NCBI GenBank assembly: GCA_945905765.1
Contig: CAMDPZ010000016.1
Location: forward strand, 1 to 39,555
Direction of reading: 5' to 3'
DNA: 39,555 bases
Source: Nitrospira lenta
Lineage (GTDB): Bacteria > Nitrospirota > Nitrospiria > Nitrospirales > Nitrospiraceae
The position numbers and the translations under genes were made by a program. Position 1 is the stretch's first letter. Each line of letters opens with the position of its first letter. The notes beneath the pieces were generated by a model that saw only the letters and a list, made by a program, of their open reading frames with translations, ran no database searches and was not told the DNA's origin. This document shows positions 36,521 to 39,555 of this stretch, one piece after another.

Positions 36521-37549
36521 ATGCCCTTTCGCGACTGTATCGGTCATCAGCAATCCATTACGCTCCTCCAAGCCGCCGTCTCCCATGAACGACTGGCTCA
36601 CGCCTACCTGTTCCATGGCGAAGAAGCGATCGGAAAACGATTGACGGCCATTCGTTTCGCGCAAGCGCTCAGCTGCGAGCAGCCTCCCGAATCGGAAGGA
36701 CTCGACAGTTGCGGAACCTGCCGGTCCTGCCAACAAATTGAAGCCCGCACCCATCCGGACTTTTTCGTCATCGAACCGGATCCCGAACAGGCCACCCAGC
36801 AAATCAAAATCGAACAGGTCCGCGAGATCGAACATCAGATCATGTATCGTCCGCTTATCGGCGAGCGGAAAATCTGCCTGATCAACGACGCAGACCGCAT
36901 GACGATCGGCGCAGCCAACGCTTTACTGAAAACATTGGAGGAGCCGCCAGGCCACAGTCTCTTCCTCCTGATCTCCAGCCGCCCCGCAGCCCTCCCCGCG
37001 ACCATCCGGTCGCGCTGTCAGGCCCTGCGTTTCACGACTCCGGCCCGCACCCAGGTGGAGGCCGCGCTCATTCTGAAACGTGAAATCCCTCCGTCAGACG
37101 CGCGATTCCTCGCCATCATCAGCGAAGGCCGTATCGGGGAAGCCCTCACTGCCGACGTCAAAGACACACGCCAACGCCAACAAGAACTCGTGGACTTGGT
37201 CCGGCCCCAATCCTTGCAATCGATCGGCTCCATCCTCTCTTCGGCGGAAGCGATTGCCAAAGCAGACAAGGCCCAGGACATCCTCGCCTGGATGACTCGT
37301 TGGATCCGCGACCTCGTCTTGATCCAGGTCGGAGGAGATCGCGACCAGATCCTCAACCTCGACGACCTCACCACGCTGGAATCCTACGCGCAGCAAGCCG
37401 ATACCGATGCCTTGCTGGGCCTGCTCCGTGAAATCGAACTGACCGAGCAGCGAGCCACGCGCCATCTCAATCTCCAGATGGCGCTGGAAATGATCCTGCT
37501 CCGCCTGCGCGATGCGCTCACCCTGTCGTCCGCCCCCCTATCAACCTAG
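36521..37549 (+). CDS. holB: DNA polymerase III delta-prime subunit
   Basis: HolB is part of the clamp loader. The 342-residue AAA+ protein starts with GHQQSITLLQAAVSHERLAH and has a degenerate P-loop (GEEAIGKR), as expected for delta-prime, which does not hydrolyse ATP. A zinc module CGTCRSC follows, then LLKTLEEPPGHSLFLLISS and the SRC arginine-finger motif in TIRSRCQALRF. The C-terminal domain is helical. It lies directly after tmk and 39 bases before metG, suggesting one transcript. Confidence 0.96.
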   Translation: MPFRDCIGHQQSITLLQAAVSHERLAHAYLFHGEEAIGKRLTAIRFAQALSCEQPPESEGLDSCGTCRSCQQIEARTHPDFFVIEPDPEQATQQIKIEQVREIEHQIMYRPLIGERKICLINDADRMTIGAANALLKTLEEPPGHSLFLLISSRPAALPATIRSRCQALRFTTPARTQVEAALILKREIPPSDARFLAIISEGRIGEALTADVKDTRQRQQELVDLVRPQSLQSIGSILSSAEAIAKADKAQDILAWMTRWIRDLVLIQVGGDRDQILNLDDLTTLESYAQQADTDALLGLLREIELTEQRATRHLNLQMALEMILLRLRDALTLSSAPLST

Positions 37550-37588
37550 CTTTCGCCGTTTATTACCTGCTATCTTTTGTCACGCCCC

Positions 37589-39555
37589 ATGAGTAATCCC
37601 AACAGCTTCTACATCACGACGCCGATTTATTACGTGAACGACGTGCCCCATATCGGGCATGCCTATACCACCGTAGCGGCCGACGTCCTGGCCCGCTACT
37701 GGCGCCTGCGTGGGCGCGACGTATTCTTCCTCACAGGGCTCGACGAACATGGGCAAAAGGTTCAGCAGGCCGCAGCCAAGGCCGGCATCGCCCCGCAAGC
37801 CCATTGCGACAAGCTCGCGCCCCAATTCCAGGAACTCTGGAAACGGCTGAACATCTCGCACGACGCCTTCATCAGGACAACCGATGCCCAACACAAGTCC
37901 GTCGTCCAGCGATATCTTCAAGAGCTCTTCGATGCAGGCCTGATTTACAAAGCCGATTACACTGGCTGGTACTGCACCTTCGACGAGCGGTTCTGGACGG
38001 AGAAGGATGTCACAGCCGGCCTCTGCCCTGACTGCAAACGCCCGGTAGAGCAGCTCAGCGAACACAACTACTTTTTCAAGATGGGGCAGTATCAGGAGCG
38101 CCTGATCCAGCACATCACGCAACATCCCGACTTCATCCGCCCCGAATCGCGGCGCAATGAAGTCCTGGGGTTTCTGACGACGCAAACCCTCGGCGACCTC
38201 TCGATCTCCCGGCCCAAATCGCGCCTCTCCTGGGGCATCGAGCTCCCCTTCGACAAAGACTGCGTGACCTATGTCTGGTTCGACGCGCTGGTGAACTATG
38301 TCTCAGCTTTGGAATATCTCCCGAAAAAGCCCTCCTTCGATCAGTTCTGGCCCGCCTCGGTCCATCTCGTCGGTAAGGATATTCTGACCACCCACGCAGT
38401 CTACTGGTCCACGATGCTCATGGCCCTGAACCTGCCGCTGCCAAAAACGATCTTCGCCCATGGCTGGTGGACCGTCGATGGCGAAAAGATGTCGAAGAGC
38501 CGCGGCAACGCTGTGGACCCGAACAAAATGATCGACGAGTTCAGCGCCGACGCCTTTCGTTACTTTCTCCTTCGAGAGACACCTTTCGGCCAGGATGGAG
38601 ACTTCTCAGTCCAGGCGCTGGCAGGACGAAGAAACAGCGATCTGGCAAATGGCATTGGCAACCTCCTAAGCCGCACATTGACCATGATCGATCGTAATTG
38701 CGAAGGCACTATCCCTGAGGTACCCCAGGACTACCTTGAGAAAGAACCTCAAAAATACTTGCATCTTTGTCATGCAAGAAAAGAGCTTCTTTACGTGAGC
38801 CAGCACCTTGACGACTTCTTCGAGAATCTGGCCTTCAACGATCTCCTCCGTCGCATCACAGATCAAGCTACAAACGTAGATATATTTATTGATGAGCACG
38901 AACCCTGGAGACTCGCAAAAGATCCGGATAAACGATTAGAACTCAATGCTGTTTTGTATACAGCAGCTGAATGCCTGCGCATTTTGAGTCTCTATATCTA
39001 CCCATTCATGCCTAGCACCGCAAAGAATATTGCCAGTCAGTTAGGGCTTGATACCGACTTTAACTCCCCGCTCTTACGCCAAGAGATTAAGTGGGGCAAA
39101 CTACGAAGCGGAACAAAGATCCGAAAGGGGAACTCCCTCTTTCCCCGCATCGAAACACAACCACAAGGAGCGAAGACCGTGAGCGACGCAACCGTTCCCC
39201 CGCAACCGACAGCAGCGATCCCCACGCCGGCCATTCCCGCGCCACAACCAGCGGCTGCTGCGCCAGCCGCGCAGGCTCAGATTACCATCGACGATTTCAT
39301 GAAAATTCAGCTCAAGACCGCGAAGGTCATCAGCGCGGAGCGAGTGCCGAAATCGGAAAAACTCCTCAAGCTGCAAGTCAGCCTTGGCGAGGGAGGGGAG
39401 CAACGGCAAATCGTTGCAGGCATCGGCAAGAAATATGAGCCGGAGGCCCTGATCGGCAAGATGATCATCATTGTCGCGAACCTCAAGCCGGCGAAGCTCA
39501 TGGGTATCGAATCGCAAGGCATGGTCCTGGCCGCAGGAGACAGCGAAGTGCGCGG
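37589..39555 (+). CDS. metG: Methionyl-tRNA synthetase, truncated by window end
   Basis: The visible 655 codons cover almost all of MetRS. The HIGH motif is PHIGH (residues 20-24) and KMSKS is at 300-304. The zinc knuckle region reads YCTFD...CPDC (Cys129, Asp132, Cys146, Cys149), so one of the usual four cysteines is an aspartate. The anticodon-binding domain spans about 350-520. After a Pro/Ala-rich linker the C-terminal tRNA-binding OB domain begins near residue 565 (ITIDDFMKIQLKTAKV). No stop is reached. Bases ~38,690-39,060, encoding the anticodon domain, are about 45% GC by count against about 60% around them. Confidence 0.97.
   Translation, partial: MSNPNSFYITTPIYYVNDVPHIGHAYTTVAADVLARYWRLRGRDVFFLTGLDEHGQKVQQAAAKAGIAPQAHCDKLAPQFQELWKRLNISHDAFIRTTDAQHKSVVQRYLQELFDAGLIYKADYTGWYCTFDERFWTEKDVTAGLCPDCKRPVEQLSEHNYFFKMGQYQERLIQHITQHPDFIRPESRRNEVLGFLTTQTLGDLSISRPKSRLSWGIELPFDKDCVTYVWFDALVNYVSALEYLPKKPSFDQFWPASVHLVGKDILTTHAVYWSTMLMALNLPLPKTIFAHGWWTVDGEKMSKSRGNAVDPNKMIDEFSADAFRYFLLRETPFGQDGDFSVQALAGRRNSDLANGIGNLLSRTLTMIDRNCEGTIPEVPQDYLEKEPQKYLHLCHARKELLYVSQHLDDFFENLAFNDLLRRITDQATNVDIFIDEHEPWRLAKDPDKRLELNAVLYTAAECLRILSLYIYPFMPSTAKNIASQLGLDTDFNSPLLRQEIKWGKLRSGTKIRKGNSLFPRIETQPQGAKTVSDATVPPQPTAAIPTPAIPAPQPAAAAPAAQAQITIDDFMKIQLKTAKVISAERVPKSEKLLKLQVSLGEGGEQRQIVAGIGKKYEPEALIGKMIIIVANLKPAKLMGIESQGMVLAAGDSEVR

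Overview
The window is dense, single-copy bacterial chromosome of roughly 60% GC, with almost no mobile DNA. Gene content and order (PyrR-led pyr operon, GatCAB amidotransferase, paired bactofilins, DUF502, DUF971, MetRS with a C-terminal tRNA-binding domain) suggest a Gram-negative bacterium. My impression is Nitrospirota, probably a Nitrospira relative. That is inference from remembered gene neighbourhoods; there is no rRNA or marker gene here to prove it. GTG starts and overlapping stop/start junctions are common.

Region 1 (1-11,032, minus strand) is one long pyrimidine operon read right to left: promoter, regulatory leader, pyrR, pyrB, pyrC, a DUF4149 membrane protein, carA, sppA, an M48 lipoprotein protease, carB, greA and a SAM hydroxide adenosyltransferase cut by the window edge. 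The leader is the most interesting element of the window. A hairpin matching the PyrR-binding consensus sits directly against the Shine-Dalgarno of a 30-codon leader ORF. That ORF runs through an intrinsic terminator and ends 3 nt before pyrR, in frame. This suggests PyrR-UMP controls leader translation, and leader translation controls termination.

Region 2 (11,033-12,549, plus strand) holds two bactofilin paralogues, divergent from the pyr operon. Region 3 (12,556-17,994, minus) holds proA with two uncharacterised genes downstream, a UDP-glucuronate decarboxylase-like epimerase and a PilZ protein. Region 4 (17,995-19,588, plus) has an orphan PAS-like/LuxR regulator and a small lipoprotein gene preceded by a strong inverted repeat.

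Region 5 (19,637-35,742, minus) is a long run of housekeeping genes. In transcription order it reads DUF502, glmU, glmS, gatC, panD, gatA, DUF948, YtxH, gatB, eno, ftsB, era, mgtE, recO, DUF971, lipoprotein, glgA. It links cell-wall precursor synthesis, tRNA amidation, CoA precursor synthesis, glycolysis, division and GTPase-driven ribosome assembly. Several of its few gaps carry small inverted-repeat elements.

Region 6 (35,743-39,555, plus) diverges from region 5 and carries tmk, holB and metG (cut at the right edge). The anticodon-binding part of metG lies in a distinctly AT-richer patch. Most of the strand opposite the real genes carries long open frames that are shadows of GC-rich coding sequence.
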